DNA from: Larimichthys crocea
Lineage: Eukaryota > Chordata > Actinopteri > Sciaenidae
Reading direction: 5' to 3'
Length of the DNA stretch: 64,000 bases
Assembly (NCBI RefSeq): GCF_000972845.2
Contig: NC_040012.1
Coordinates: forward strand, 12,150,930 to 12,214,929
This document shows, one piece after another, positions 37,531 to 50,284 of this stretch; the first letter of the stretch is position 1; every line of letters starts with the position of its first letter. The notes beneath the pieces were generated by a model that saw only the letters and a list, made by a program, of their open reading frames with translations, did no database searches and was not told the DNA's origin. A program made the position numbers and the translations under genes.

Positions 37531-38369
37531 GCTTCCTGTTGGGCTGCAAAGTCATGCAAAACAGGGGTTCGCTCGCCAAACACTCGTTTACAGAGATTTG
37601 ATCAGGATCAAGACAATTTTCCTGCTGCCCTCTGGAGAGTCAATCAAATTATTTATCTGCAGGAAGTCTTGTCACTCAACATTATAACTTTCATGCTGGT
37701 ATTTTCCAGGAAAGGTGAGTATTTTACATCAGGGTGAAACATGCTGCACTTCTAATGTCCAAGAGCTTTGTGTGTGTGTTTGTATACAACAATGAAATCT
37801 CCAAGATGTTTATTAAAAGGTCTTAGCTTTAACACGATCCCCGAGCATTACTCAGCACATTCAGCAGGTCCATCCTCAGATCTGGTCCCAACATGCTCCT
37901 TAGACAGACAGACAGGTGGCAGCAGAGAGCCATGAGGCCACAGCAGCTGATGCCCCAGGGTCCACAGCAACACAATTCAAATGTATGTGTCTCCTACTCC
38001 AGTGCCAGCTCCATCTTTGTGTCACTTCTCAGGATGTCCAGATTTCAGAGGGGAGCTAACGACAGCAGCAGTGACAGAAAACTAAAAAAGAAATGCAGGA
38101 GGACACCAGGATGAGGCGTGGGGATGCAGGCCTGGGACAATACGGTAGAGCATGTTTTATATCATTTGTGCTATAGATGCCTCCTTTATGTAAAAAGAGA
38201 ATGCTAGAAGGGTATGGAAAAAAAAGAGGCAAAAACTGGTTTATTCTGGAGCTTAGAAGAAAAGAGAATGATAGAATTCTTGTAAATTTCTTGCTTGTTG
38301 AACAAAGCGCCTATAAATCATTCCCGCCATGATTATTTCTCTCCCTCTGTCTCGCCCACACTGGGGACA

Positions 38370-38560
38370 CAGCGAATGTTTTGTCGAGATTCTTGCGTGG
38401 TGTCAGCGTTTTGGCACAGGGGAGTGATTTAAGGGGGCATGGCGTGCTTGTCATGCCCCCACGCCTGACTGTTCCAGTCTGCCCTCAGAGTGTGTGCAAA
38501 CAAATAAAGCGCCGGGGCCTTTTTAATTAGCTCCAGGGCAGAGATTGACAGCTTGTAGTG
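38370..38560. promoter_or_regulatory. Candidate conserved noncoding element with GC-rich palindrome
   Basis: GGGGGCATG (38,433-38,441) and CATGCCCCC (38,452-38,460) form a perfect 9-bp inverted repeat with a 10-bp spacer. TTTTTAATTAGCTCC follows at 38,520-38,534. The block has balanced composition in an AT-rich neighbourhood and no coding frame. Confidence 0.28.
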
Positions 38561-40809
38561 ATAGAGATAGCACAGTAACCAGCTATTACTCTAAATATTT
38601 GGTACGTTGCACAGCTAAGACCATAAGCGTGGGATCTCTGGAGGCACATTAGTGGGTGGAAAATTGGAAAACAAGTCACAATATACTTGTTGTTAATGTG
38701 TAGCGTAGGTTATTAGCTATTTAACAGAATCTACATTTCAAATATTTTTGTTTGTCCTTTTATTGTCAGGTAATTTTGTCTTTTCTTCCTACATTTTTGA
38801 GGGTCTTCATAGTGGCACATACATAAGACTGTATGATAAGTTGATAAACACCAATTTTTCAAAAATGTTTTATTGTGGCACAGAGCATTGACACTGCTCG
38901 TCCGCACAAGGACACCTTGAAACAATGTTGACCTTAAGGATACAAAGGTCAGCCTAAATCACTAAGCTTCAACTAGAGAGGGACAGAACTCAACACAGAC
39001 TGATAATGTCTGGGTGATTGAACTGTACATGAAAATAAATTATTGGAAAAATATATACAATAAAAAATGATTCACCCTGTTCCAAACAGACTGCTTTGCA
39101 TGTATAGTTTGGATTTTTTTTTTAAATTGAATCATATTCAGAGAAATCAGAGAGTAAATAGTAAATAATGACCAAACAGTATAAAAACAAAATATTAAAA
39201 CTGAATGAGTATAAATGAATTATTTATATTGATCTCGAGACAGGAATTGTAGTCAGACACTTTGTCAAACAAATTTGAGCTTTTGATCTTAAATTCACTC
39301 ACAATAATTGTTGTTGTCATTGAATCCGTGTAATCCCTGGGTAATGCATGTCTTCATAAGTTCTTAGAGGTTTATTACGCTCAGGGTTTTGGCATGGCAT
39401 CTGAGGCGAGCCGGGACAGATGAAGAATAGAAATTCCATGACATGTGGTAGATATCATATTTCAGTTCAATGGAAATCCTGCAAAACCTCTCTGCGAACA
39501 ACACGTTACTCTCTCTCTCATTTATTGCCATTGTTTTGTATCTGTAACAATATTTCTTCTCCAAATGTTACACCATGGAACTGTAGTATTTGTTGTAAGA
39601 AAGCAGTTGCCAGTGTACTGATGTGTTACAGGGCAAGTAAAAACACGTTTGTGATTTTTCCTCATGTTGAGTAATTGGCATCTTTTATTGATAGTGTCAT
39701 TTCACTTTATTTATTTCATTTTTTTTTTTTTTGGAATGTTCAATATGAGTTGACGACACACAAAAGTAAAAACATGTTGATTCTGTTGAGCTTTTTAATG
39801 ATTAACCCACTTTGAAAATTTCAGCTTTCAATAGCACCACTGTTCTTCACGTACCCTTATCATAACCCTGGATTTTTCTTTCATACAGACCCATGAAAGT
39901 CATTATTTACAGTGCAACTGTGTGAGGGCATATCTGACGCTGATGGGGCTTGTGTTTATTTAATGCCGACTAAATGACGGGGTTCAGGCCTACAGCTTCC
40001 TCTGCTCTTAAAATGTAATTATAGGGGGATTCCTTTCCTGCACAAGCGTTTGACATCGCTGTTGAACTTTTCATGATACGCTGATTCATGATACGTTGTA
40101 AATGCCATCCGATAACCTAATATTTAACATTGTTCCTGCTTAAATTATAAGCTATTTTTTTCCTATTCTTCCTTGAATTTAAAATGTTTTATGGAGGTAT
40201 TTATTACCATATACAACCTAAGGACAAGTCTATATTATCTTGATAAAATGAAACCTCACATTACTTGAAATTCTAATCATGTAATTCTGTTTTGTAAAAT
40301 TAAATTACTTAATTGAAAGATCAAGCCGACAAACTGAAAACAACAGAAAGAGAAATATTGTAAACTGCCCAGAATGCAATGCATTTCCGACCCCACAGAA
40401 ACCTTTTATAATCTTTTGCCTGGAAAGTTACAGGATGTACTGTATGTGAAATCAGTCTGTGATGGGAAATGACAAAAAATGTTATAACCATGACGTAGGC
40501 TGGTGTTGGTTTACTGTACAAGAACAATTAAAGTGAATTTCCTCCTCTGTAGACAATAATATATAATGTTGGAAAGTTTAAATGTTTGCGCATTCAACCA
40601 AAAACACCTCCCACTGTGAACAAATATATTATCGTATATAAATACCAATATACACATCATTATATACTGCCTCTTCTTTATTTTTTTGAGCCAGCAAATT
40701 TTTATTTTCTTTTTTTTTTTTTTACATTTAAGTTTTTATTTATTATTTATTTCATTTATTCCTTTGGTTTTGTTTTTACAATGTAAACATCAATATTTTA
40801 AGGATAATG

Positions 40810-40846
40810 GACCTTTTATGGAGAGAATCCCTCTCCATAAAAGGTC
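40810..40846. repeat. Perfect 16-bp inverted repeat (hairpin)
   Basis: GACCTTTTATGGAGAG (40,810-40,825) and CTCTCCATAAAAGGTC (40,831-40,846) are exact reverse complements with a 5-nt loop. No T tract follows. It lies about 60 bp upstream of a LINE-like 3' tail. Confidence 0.97.
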
Positions 40847-40894
40847 AGACTTGAATGTTGATCCAGTGGAGTTCAGCCTGTCGGGGTTTTATTC

Positions 40895-40934
40895 AATCTC
40901 TAATTGATCCCCAGGGATAAATAAAGTATCTGTT
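40895..40934 (+). mobile_element. LINE (L2/Maui-like) or LINE-tailed SINE 3' end
   Basis: TCTAATTGATCCCCAGGGAT then AAATAAAGTATCTG resembles the conserved 3' tail of fish L2/CR1-type LINEs and the SINEs that borrow it (typically ..CCCC..GGGATNAATAAAGTATCT followed by ATCT repeats). The element is 5' truncated; its left boundary is not clear. Confidence 0.6.
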
Positions 40935-41925
40935 TCTCTGATTTATCTCTTTCACCTCACCGCTGTCACTTCTGCACAAACCAAAGGATCAAGATGAGTA
41001 CGCTTATCAGGGTCGAGAAACTCAAAAATCCTATTGTTGGTGTATGGAAAAAATATTACAACAGTGCATAAAACATAATGAGGTGAATCTGGGTTTAGGT
41101 TAATTAGATTTTAAAGCAAAATGTAAAACAGTTATTTCATTATTCAAAATAGATTATAACAAAATAAATAAATGAATAAATCAGATTTGTTGTGATTTTA
41201 TTTGCAGATGACTATTTTAGCATTTTGCCAATCTGAAATTCTGCTCAATTAACATTAATCATTCACAAAAATAAACAAAGTAAGCCGGTAGTTAAATAAA
41301 TAATTAAAACTGACTTTGGTTTTCCTCTTAGAATTCCACTTAAGTTAAAAAATCTTCTTGATCAAACAATATATTTCATGATTATTTCCTAAAATTGAGC
41401 CTGACATACAGAGTATGGGATTTTTTTTTTTTTTTTTGGAGAATGTGGGATATTAAAAATGTATGTAAAATGTTTTATAGTTAAAACAATGTTTTGGCCT
41501 GCATTAGTCGTGAGTGATAATTCTGGGATGGGACAATGGCATTGAGAAGGACAAAAACTGATTTGTTAAGCTGTATGTTCTGTCTGCTAGACAAGAAAAA
41601 TAAAAAAATAGGAACTATTAGAAGTCACTGAGCAAAATAAGAGAAGACATGTTATATCCAGAAACATACAAAAGCTTCACAACAGCTCACGGTTTCAGAA
41701 ATAAAACATCATCATGCCAGTGCAGGTATGTGATATTTCTGCTTTCAGTGAGCTTATTTAGTCTGCTGTTTCCTTACTTGTTCTGCAACGCATGGCTGAG
41801 GAAGTAAAACACACCATGGGGAGAAAAAAAACCCTTCTCATTTAATTAATTATTTTCTACAGGTTTGCAACAAGAATGCAGCAACAATGAATCTTTTACT
41901 CAACAAACATATAAGTAAATGAAAA
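40935..41925. other. AT-rich intergenic, no gene seen
   Basis: Noncoding. T run at 41,421-41,437. Confidence 0.5.
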
Positions 41926-41975
<50 letters not shown>

Positions 41976-41992
41976 ATATATATATAATATAA
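41926..41992. repeat. (AT)n microsatellite
   Basis: About 65 bp of TA repeats with two TTA/TAA interruptions. Self-complementary, so it can extrude a cruciform. Confidence 0.97.
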
Positions 41993-42307
41993 GATCTATA
42001 GTATATATATATGAGTTAATTTCTGAAAATTATTTTAGGATATTTCTACAAATATTATAATTGATATTTTGATTGGATATATCTGAATAAAAGAATTGTT
42101 GATTGTTTTCACTTTAATGGGCTTTAAGTGGAAAAAGTATCACTTTTTTAATGAAAAAATAAGCATTAAATAAAGGTGAATAATGGTGTATACGGTGTCT
42201 TAACGGTGTCTGTCAGTAGAGAGTGAGAGGTCGGACTGGGAGTGTCGTTGCGGTTGAATTTACAAATGTGTAATGAAGCATCTCAGACAAAACAGAGACT
42301 GTAGCAG

Positions 42308-42310
<3 letters not shown>

Positions 42311-42350
<40 letters not shown>
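42311..42350. repeat. (CA)n microsatellite
   Basis: Twenty uninterrupted CA units. Confidence 0.97.
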
Positions 42351-42355
<5 letters not shown>

Positions 42356-42841
42356 TCTTCACTCTTGAGGTCACGTACGTGTCCAAAAGAAAAATAATAC
42401 AAAGGCGCACTAATGAATAAATAAGATAAATAACAGACAAAGGAATAGTCAAGTGATTTTTTATTTATGCAGTACACACCTTTATCCTTCAGATCCTCAC
42501 GGAAGAATGAAATCAAACCCCTCGTCTCGTCCAGGAAGAGCACAACACATGTCATGCGCCGGTAACAATCAATGCTTTGTACAAGAGCATTCCTAAGCCC
42601 TGTAGTCAGTACAAGGTTGTGAGAGTCTTTCTAACCTGAGGAGCTAAACTGACACCTCATCATAATAGACGCTAATTATTTTCTGGTTTGAATTGTCATT
42701 GCTCTCTTTGCTCTGTTTCTTCTCTTCCCTGACAAAGGTGAGTGTTTTACCAACCTGAGTATCTTCAGGAGTCAGGTGACTTTGAACATGTACTGAGCTT
42801 GGTGATATGGGAGATTGTGCTTAGATTGCGCCTCTTTCTCT

Positions 42842-42848
<7 letters not shown>

Positions 42849-42899
<51 letters not shown>
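42849..42899. repeat. (TC)n microsatellite
   Basis: About 25 uninterrupted TC units, followed by TTCAG, so it mimics a polypyrimidine tract and 3' splice acceptor. Confidence 0.97.
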
Positions 42900-42901
<2 letters not shown>

Positions 42902-42904
42902 AGC

Positions 42905-44700
42905 TCTGTTTTGACTAGCATGCCAGCTCTATGACTACCAGTGAAGCGCTGACACCCCTGGAGTGGATTCTGAGCATACCAAGGATGAGATGCCTTTGAA
43001 AGGACAGATGTTCCTGGTCTTAACCTGCCTCCTACCCAAACCGCTACCCTCCTTCCATTGTATATTTGTTCTTGCTCTATAAATAACTGGTCGGTAACAC
43101 GCAGAAAAATTTAACTGATGTGCAGCTGACCTCTGGGCTTCTAATCTTTGAAAGTGAAAGACATTTTTTTTTAAAAAGAGACAACTCTGTAGAGAAGTTG
43201 GCTGATACAGTCATGGTAAATGGATTTGGGCTAGGGGACACAGTGAACACACCCATTTTTGTCCACATAAGGACTAGTCTAGATGTCTGGACTGGCTCAG
43301 CTGTCTTATGTAACAGCAGTGTGTAGTCCTGGCAGATGAGGCGTGATGGGCTCAAGCCAGTTCAGCCACATTATCCAAAAATATACTGGCCATATTCACA
43401 GGGGAGTATACACTTATTTGATGTTCTTCATAAAAAATTTGACAATTGAAAATGAGAGTTTGCTCTCCTGAGAATCTCACTGTAGGTGGCGAAGGACAAA
43501 TTATCCATAATTTCTGGTCTTGCGCATACAAACTTCTTGCAAAATCTTAATTTACTTCAAATTCTCCAAAAAGTAATGTGGTTAAAATAAACCTTGTAAC
43601 ATTTAAAATATATAAAAAAAAAATCATATCACATTTTTACAACAACTTTTCCAACATTTGTGAGGCTGCAGTGTTTGCCCTCTTGCTGTGGCTGCGGGGA
43701 TGAATGGGTGATTGTTCGAGGGCCCTTGTGACGACTCCCCTGGGGCCCATCAATTCACTGAGGCTCCTGGAACATCAGGTCATGGCTAACCATGGCTCTG
43801 AAGCTGCAGCTTGGCCTCACTGTGCTGACTTTGCCACAGTTAGAGCTCAGGACCTCCAGGGCGCACAGCTGGGTCCCTTAAAAAAACCCTGGCTGAATGG
43901 TTTTAGAAACACTGCATCTCCTCTTACCCTGCACTTTCTCTCCACTCGCTCTCAATCTAGCACAGCACAGATATCAGATACTGTGTTTTTTACTTGATAT
44001 GTTCATCTTTGCTTGCCAAAGCCCCTGGAAACCATATTAAAGTCTGCGTTCCATATTTTTAACCAAAAGGCCTCTTCAGTTGAAGAATTTGTCCAAAATT
44101 TCCATTATCCCCTCTCTCCTTCTCTTTCCTCTCCTCTATTTTTTTTTCTCCACAGCTTTATGTTTCCCTGTCTCTTCCCCACATGCTCACACACATCTTA
44201 ATTTTCTCTTTTTCCCCTCCAGCGCTGCTATCGTGTTGTATCAATTACAGCTGACCACCAGTCAGGTGGGTCTGCGGGACATTTTAGATCACGGAGGGGC
44301 AGCCAGCTCGCTCAGCGCCTCCAGCTTGCTCCCAGACTCCAGTCCCAGGCCCCGCTGAGGCCTTGTCCCAGGCAGGGCAGAGAGACACCTGGCCAAACCG
44401 CAGAAACACTTCCAGCTGCAGACTGCCTGATGCTCACCACGGAGAGAATCCAGGCCAAAGGTGGAGGAGCTCACCAAGAACTTCTGCACCACCATATACA
44501 TTTCTCTGAAATTCATGTTTATTTTAATCGCAGCACAGATCATTTGTCCGTGTGTAGAGACGCCGTATTGTAAGGCAAGTCTCTGACTTCCAGAAATTTT
44601 GAGCAACTTTTTACAATTGTCAGAATGTTTACACTGTGTCACAATGAAAGTCTTCTTCATCCTCAGAATAAAAAGAAAAAAAAATAACAAATCAGGACAG
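42905..44700. other. Intergenic, no gene seen
   Basis: Noncoding by inspection. Open frames at 43,704-43,997, 44,080-44,358 and 44,289-44,690 overlap on opposite strands and have no motifs. Confidence 0.5.
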
Positions 44701-44779
44701 CGAGATTGTTAAACTCTGCTTGTCAAAGTGAAAGTGGGAGAGCGCAAGGGGTGGAAAAAAAAAAGAAAAAGCGGCGAAC

Positions 44780-45085
44780 AGAGAACAACAGCTCCCTTTT
44801 CTCTCTCGACCAGTTGACATGAAAGACCACATTATGTCTGAGATTAGAGGCAATTACACTGGGAGTACGCTTTAAGACCTTTGTTTGCCAACATGACAGG
44901 AGGGAGCAGGGCTGTAATTTGATGAGGGGGCAGCGTGAGTGAGAAACTCTGCATGGCTGTCTCCCAGCGGAGAGAGGCAAAGAGAAGCCTTTGTCCGTAG
45001 CATGTACATGGCAGTTGGCAGAAATGTGAACGTTCAGAGGAAGATTAATTCAACTGGGATTCATTAATTAGGAAACTTGTCTTTT
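44780..45085. promoter_or_regulatory. Candidate conserved noncoding element
   Basis: A balanced block with CAATTA (44,851-44,856), GCTGTAATTTGATGAG, GATTAATTCAACTGG and ATTAATTA (45,063-45,070). The clustering of homeodomain-type words in non-repetitive DNA is the only support. Confidence 0.25.
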
Positions 45086-45089
45086 TTCC

Positions 45090-48085
45090 CCATAGTCAGA
45101 TTTATTGAGTGGCTACTGTTTACGGTTTAAAAGTGAGTTTAAAGAGACTTTACAGCCCAGAAGGAAACACTTTCATCTTTGCCTTTTGTTCCAGATGACA
45201 GTTCAAAAGTTGCTATCTATTGTTTCAGCATTTATATTAATACAAATGGCACAATTGTGTTGGTTCATTCAAATGTCACAAATACTGTAAACATATGATT
45301 CAACCTGAACCTGCGGTCAAACAAAAGCACCAGATCTTCAAGACTTGACATCTCCTCTATTCTGGCCAGGCACATTGTTCGAACATGTAGCGAGTTTTCA
45401 GGACAGGAAACAAGCAGCTTGTTCCAACCCGACCGACAGAATGGAGCACTTCTTTATTTGAGGGAAGTCATTCCGTTGATATATAAAACACCAAAGCAAA
45501 GTTTCCTTCCCCCTCACTTTCCTGGTGCTATCCCCTTCAAAAGGACACGGTCCTTTATACTGGGCTCACATGCACACACGGGACCGAAAGAAAAACAAAC
45601 AGAGGCCATTTAAATATCAACCAACCTGCCTTCTGTTTGAATGGAGGGGCTACTGCACAGCTCGACCAGCGTGCCAGTGTTACGTGCTCGGTCCTCTGAA
45701 CCATGGACGTGGACTCAACAAAGTATTGTGGTGGTCATTTCTGGAGCTAAACTATGAAATTAAATTTAGACATCATGCAAACGTTACTCACCAAAAGGTG
45801 TCCAGTATTAAAAACTTTCAAATGCGTAAAGTTGGCATTGAATGCCATCATTTTTTTTATCCAATATTTCAAAAGTTCAAAAGTTTGGCTTATTTTGTTA
45901 CTAAAAAACATATTATTTCTGTTATTTCTTAATGAAAACATCTATAGTTCTTGATGTAAGGTACTAAAAAATATTCAAGATTAAGGAACAATGTATTGTT
46001 ATTCATATACATTACTCAGTGTATAATTGCGACGGTGAACACAAGAAAGACACAAAACAAGGTTAAAGACAGTAAAGTGTAAGTAGTATTAAGTTCCCAT
46101 TGTTAAATAAAACTGAATGGACGATAATAGTGTTGTCACCAATAAAAGGTATGCAGTAAAATGTCTCATGGATATATATGTTCTGCATAACATACAGAAA
46201 AACTATTAATAATACCTACAATAAGAAAAGGACAATCAGAAATAGAAATAGTGCCATTAACTTCCATTCTTCTTTGTATCAGTACCTAATATCAGGTATA
46301 TTGCCACCAAACATTATTGATATCAAAACATTTTAAACAACATACAGTCCTACTTTTCACCCTTTGCTTTCTTGTTCTCCTTAAGCAAATTTTCCCATAA
46401 GAGTGTGTGAAAGAAGGAGGAGGACCACCTATTAAAGTGAAATCTTAGGAGTGATGGATGGGAGCTTGTTGAGGGGGAGCGGAGCAGCACACACCCCAGG
46501 GGAGGGGGATGATGAACAAGAGGAGGAGGTGGGCGGGGGGGGTCACTAAATCCCCACTCACACCTCTCGCTGTGGGTGGAGGGGATGCAGACCTCCCATG
46601 CTGTCTGACTTAGAAATTTGATTGATTCAATCCTCTAAAGTACTTTAAACTTTTGCCTGTTTTTCCTCAAATCTTTTACTTTCATCTCCATTGTTTCGCT
46701 TGAAAAATATGCACCTTCAAGAGGTAGTTAATATGTAAAAATGAGTTACTTTACTGCTGACAGTTCTATTGTACAGCGGTGGCTATTTTAGCTATGTTTT
46801 CCTAAATACCTCTTAGATTAAAGCAAGCGATACTTCAATAGACGTAGTGCTGAACAGATCAGTCAACAATCACCTGAGAAAAGCCATTCCTAAACTTACA
46901 TCCCAATATGTAACCGCTCCAGTTGCACGGAAATGTTTTTGCTAAATGTCAAGCTACCTCATATTTCTCAAAAACTTGAAACATCCTGACATTGGCAGTT
47001 ATTCAATGAAGTCACGGAGAGCTTTAAGTGGTTTACATAATAGCTATTGGCTGTACTGTACTCTGATGATATCTTATCTGGGTTAAAACTGCACAGGTCT
47101 CGCATTGCACCTTTGCAGATTTTGGAAAGCCATGAAAGCCTTTTATGCAATACGTTTCACATTCCTGTAAACAGACTTCTCTTTTGTTTTGTTGCTGTCA
47201 TGTAGCTGCAGCTTGGTGACTAATACATTTATAGCAAATCCAACAGGTTTTTAAATGTTTTATTTAGCTTAGTAAAGTAAGAGAATTTGCTGAAATCATA
47301 AAAACATAATTCTTCAATCTGACTAAAAAAGCTACACGCTTTTCACAAGACAGTGCTGATATGCATTTACACACATATATTGCATAATAATATGGTATAT
47401 GGTGCCATAAATGAACCAGTGAAATTAATATTTTCAGCCCCTGTAAAGCACATTGCTATGGCACAGCAAAAATATATATAAACATTTGTAGTACAAGTTG
47501 AGCTCAAATGTATAAATCTGTATGTAATACTTATGCTTGCATCTGGATTACCACAGTAAATCTAACCTTAGACAGAGTTGAGCCAGTGTTGATAAAATAA
47601 TCCAAAACCTTATGATACAATTACAAATGATGGGAGTCTGGGCTAATGCATAGTAAGTATGGATGACAAATCTGTGCTTAAACAAATACATCAAGAGCCA
47701 AATCATCTAAACAATAAATTGAAAGATGTTGTCAAGTCAACGTGTTCACTTTATTATGAGTGAATTTGAATCCCGTAGTTACGTCTTAGGACAATAAATT
47801 CATGAAAAGGCAAATGGAGAGGCCGCAGCACTTGTGGTTTAACGCCTGGTGTGGAGGAATTACTGCTGTAGTAGTTTGCCTTTAACTGTCAGGAAATGAC
47901 CCATAATCTGCAAGCGTTTGACTGCTGCAGCATTCCTGTGAAATGACACAAGTTGAGGTAGATTAGGGGTTGGGTAATTAGCTCATTAGTCAACATAAAC
48001 ACATGGCATGGCTCCCCCATCTCTACACACCCTGCCCCCCTCTTGCCGCCCACAGCTGGTGGCGAGTGTAGGTTCTCACAAATGT
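45090..48085. other. Intergenic, no gene seen
   Basis: Mostly AT-rich noncoding DNA. A G-rich stretch with GGGGGGGG lies near 46,533-46,541. The 135-codon frame at 45,525-45,932 has no recognisable domain. Confidence 0.5.
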
Positions 48086-48089
48086 ATGC

Positions 48090-48163
48090 ACACACACACA
48101 CACACACACGCCCACACACACACACACATACCTGCACGAACACATACATACACACACACACAC
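48090..48163. repeat. (CA)n microsatellite cluster
   Basis: CA repeats interrupted by CGCC and TACCTGCACGAA. Poly-T (48,216-48,232) follows 50 bp later. Confidence 0.95.
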
Positions 48164-48517
48164 TCACTGCACCCAGGCCACTTCATGATTAATCCAACTC
48201 TTTTCTTCTGGACTTTTTTTTTTTTTTTTTTTGCACATTTCCATGCTTTTTTTTTCTGGCCTCATCATCTCCTCTGTTCTGCTTTGCTCCAGACAAGCCA
48301 CTCTTTCATATTGTAGCCCTGGGGGCTGAGGGCCAGCCACTTTTCACCAGCACCTCAAAGCTTATCAGAGCACTTTATCAGCCTGAGGGAAAGAGATGTG
48401 GGTTAAAGCTCAAAAAACCAGCAGGCTGTCAGCAAACAAGTATTTGTAAGCTGGGGCTCAGAAACGTGTGCCTTCTGACAAAGAGAAAAGCTTCAGGGGT
48501 CATGTGTTCCAGTGTTT

Positions 48518-48536
48518 GTGTGTGTGTGTGTGTGTG
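48518..48536. repeat. (GT)n short microsatellite
   Basis: About nine GT units. Confidence 0.9.
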
Positions 48537-48839
48537 CATGAAAAACACAGGACATCCTTTGTGCAGCAAAGTAAGCTGGTCCCCTACACAGTCTCTCTTG
48601 TTGCTCAGGGGACAGATGCTTAACACTGGAACCTGTACAGCCCTTCACACCTCCTAAATGCAGCAGGAGGCTTTAGCTTTCTCCTCCACTAAATTTTGGG
48701 AACCTCTGTTCAATTCCCAGACCTCTCCCTATCCAGCCCTCCCCTGTAGATCAGCATAATGCTCTCTTTCATCAACGCATCACAAACCATATGAAATATT
48801 TTTGCAAACTTTATCAAGAAGGTGTTGAAAACTGCAACA

Positions 48840-49560
48840 TTCCTGAGTTTCAATTCCGCCACGTTGATAAAAACCTGCAGAGAGAATCTCGCCTTTGAGT
48901 TTCAACACATTGCGGAGCCATTTTAGCACCTTGAACTTCGGTCACTGGCAACTTTTCATTTCAGAACAGGCCTGGGTGTGTTTGCCTCAGTGCCATTGGA
49001 AACAGAAGGTCTGTTTGATGGTGTTTAGTTATTGATATGAATGACCATTTGTTCTGCCTTTCACTGTACAAAGCTTGTTGCAAGTCAGGCCACTCAGGGG
49101 GGATTGTGATCCTTCGTCATGTGATGCCTGACGGGGAGAAAATACTGTACAAGAGATCAATCAGCTGTGGTTTGCTACTGCGTCAATCTGATGAATTGAA
49201 GGTTGTGTTAAGTTACAGGCACTTAAATGGCAGAATGGCAGATAGCACGACTGATGGATTCATCCATCATCGCCTGAGAGACGGCACTCACAGCAATGGA
49301 TCGCACATCATTTTCTGGGTGATTTAAAGAGGAAATACACACTAAGCCTTTCTCCCCGCTTATTTTAGCTGTGTCCTTTTAATCGCAGCGCATAAGAGTT
49401 TGAATGATTCGTTTTTTGGGATGGGTTTAGCCGTGCGTGGGCGTGTGTACCACACAGATTGTGCAACTAAAGATTTTGCTTCAGGTGTAATGAAGCCATG
49501 TGGGTTTCCAAAAATCACAATCATGGGTGGAGAGTTAACGTGCGGAGGCACAATTAATTT
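48840..49560. promoter_or_regulatory. Candidate conserved noncoding block
   Basis: About 700 bp with balanced composition, no simple repeats and no dispersed repeat that I recognise. A 96-codon frame (49,037-49,327) lies in it but has no recognisable domain, so I treat it as noncoding. Words such as TTGATAAAAACC and AATTAATTTTTTGCATTG resemble HOX/CDX and POU sites. Confidence 0.22.
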
Positions 49561-50009
49561 TTTGCATTGGTTGTTTATCACTACCAAAGAGATGGAAGGA
49601 GTGGAAAAGTAAACAAATGCCTGCCACAATACACACATTGCTACACACCCTCTTTATGGTTTCATCACTTGTTGTTTTGCTACATATTTGAGTTTTATTT
49701 AAAACCTTATGGAGCCTGTCTATTCATTGGTAAATACCCTGAACATGTTTTATTTCTAGTAACATCATTTACTGTATGACTATAGACCATAAATCATTTT
49801 TGAAAGAGAACATGTGAATTATTTGGTTTATTGGTTTTGATTTATAAGAATAGACTTTAAAATCAGGAGGGTTAACACTATAATGTTTGATAAAGACTTA
49901 AAGTTCTCTCTGGGAATCAGATATAGTTTATGGGACATAAGTGTGAAAGGAAGTATAATGAATGATGTGTTTCCTGACCCTTCTCATTTCAATTTCATCA
50001 ATATTGATA

Positions 50010-50175
50010 GCGGGAGTAAAAACAACAAACTGCGAGGGACGCTACCATTGACAATGATTGGTGAAGGAAAAGTGCCACACCTTGCTCTTTGGCAGCGGGC
50101 CATGGCCTTATCAGCTTTGATGAATTACATTGACACCCAAGCTATCTTAATGACTCTGCCTATCTACCCATCTCC
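50010..50175. promoter_or_regulatory. Candidate enhancer-like block: GATA, TCF/LEF and homeodomain words
   Basis: Within 30 bp lie CTTATC (reverse GATA, 50,107-50,112), CTTTGATG (TCF/LEF, 50,115-50,122), AATTA and TTGACA (MEIS/PBX-like, 50,130-50,135). A reverse CCAAT (ATTGG, 50,057-50,061) is upstream. The tight packing suits an enhancer core, but occupancy and conservation are untested. Confidence 0.3.
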
Positions 50176-50265
50176 CCTCTCCTTCCTCTCCCTTTTCCCA
50201 GCCCTTGGCCTTGCTCCTGCATCCTCCCACTGTTCAAATATCCAGAGCTGATTTCTCTCATTACT

Positions 50266-50284
50266 TGTGTGTGTGTGTGTGTGT
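50266..50284. repeat. (GT)n short microsatellite
   Basis: About nine GT units. Confidence 0.9.

Larger units (their letters stand above)
36260..40800. other. Intergenic; two candidate regulatory blocks, no gene seen
   Basis: Noncoding by inspection. Blocks at 37,435-37,530 and 38,370-38,560 stand out from the AT-rich surroundings. Poly-T at 39,720-39,732. Confidence 0.5.

Noticed and set aside
44289..44690. 133-codon minus-strand frame
   Set aside because: Overlaps + strand frames, no motifs, crosses A-rich low-complexity DNA.
45525..45932. 135-codon + strand frame
   Set aside because: No domain; C-terminal half is AT-rich sequence open on both strands.
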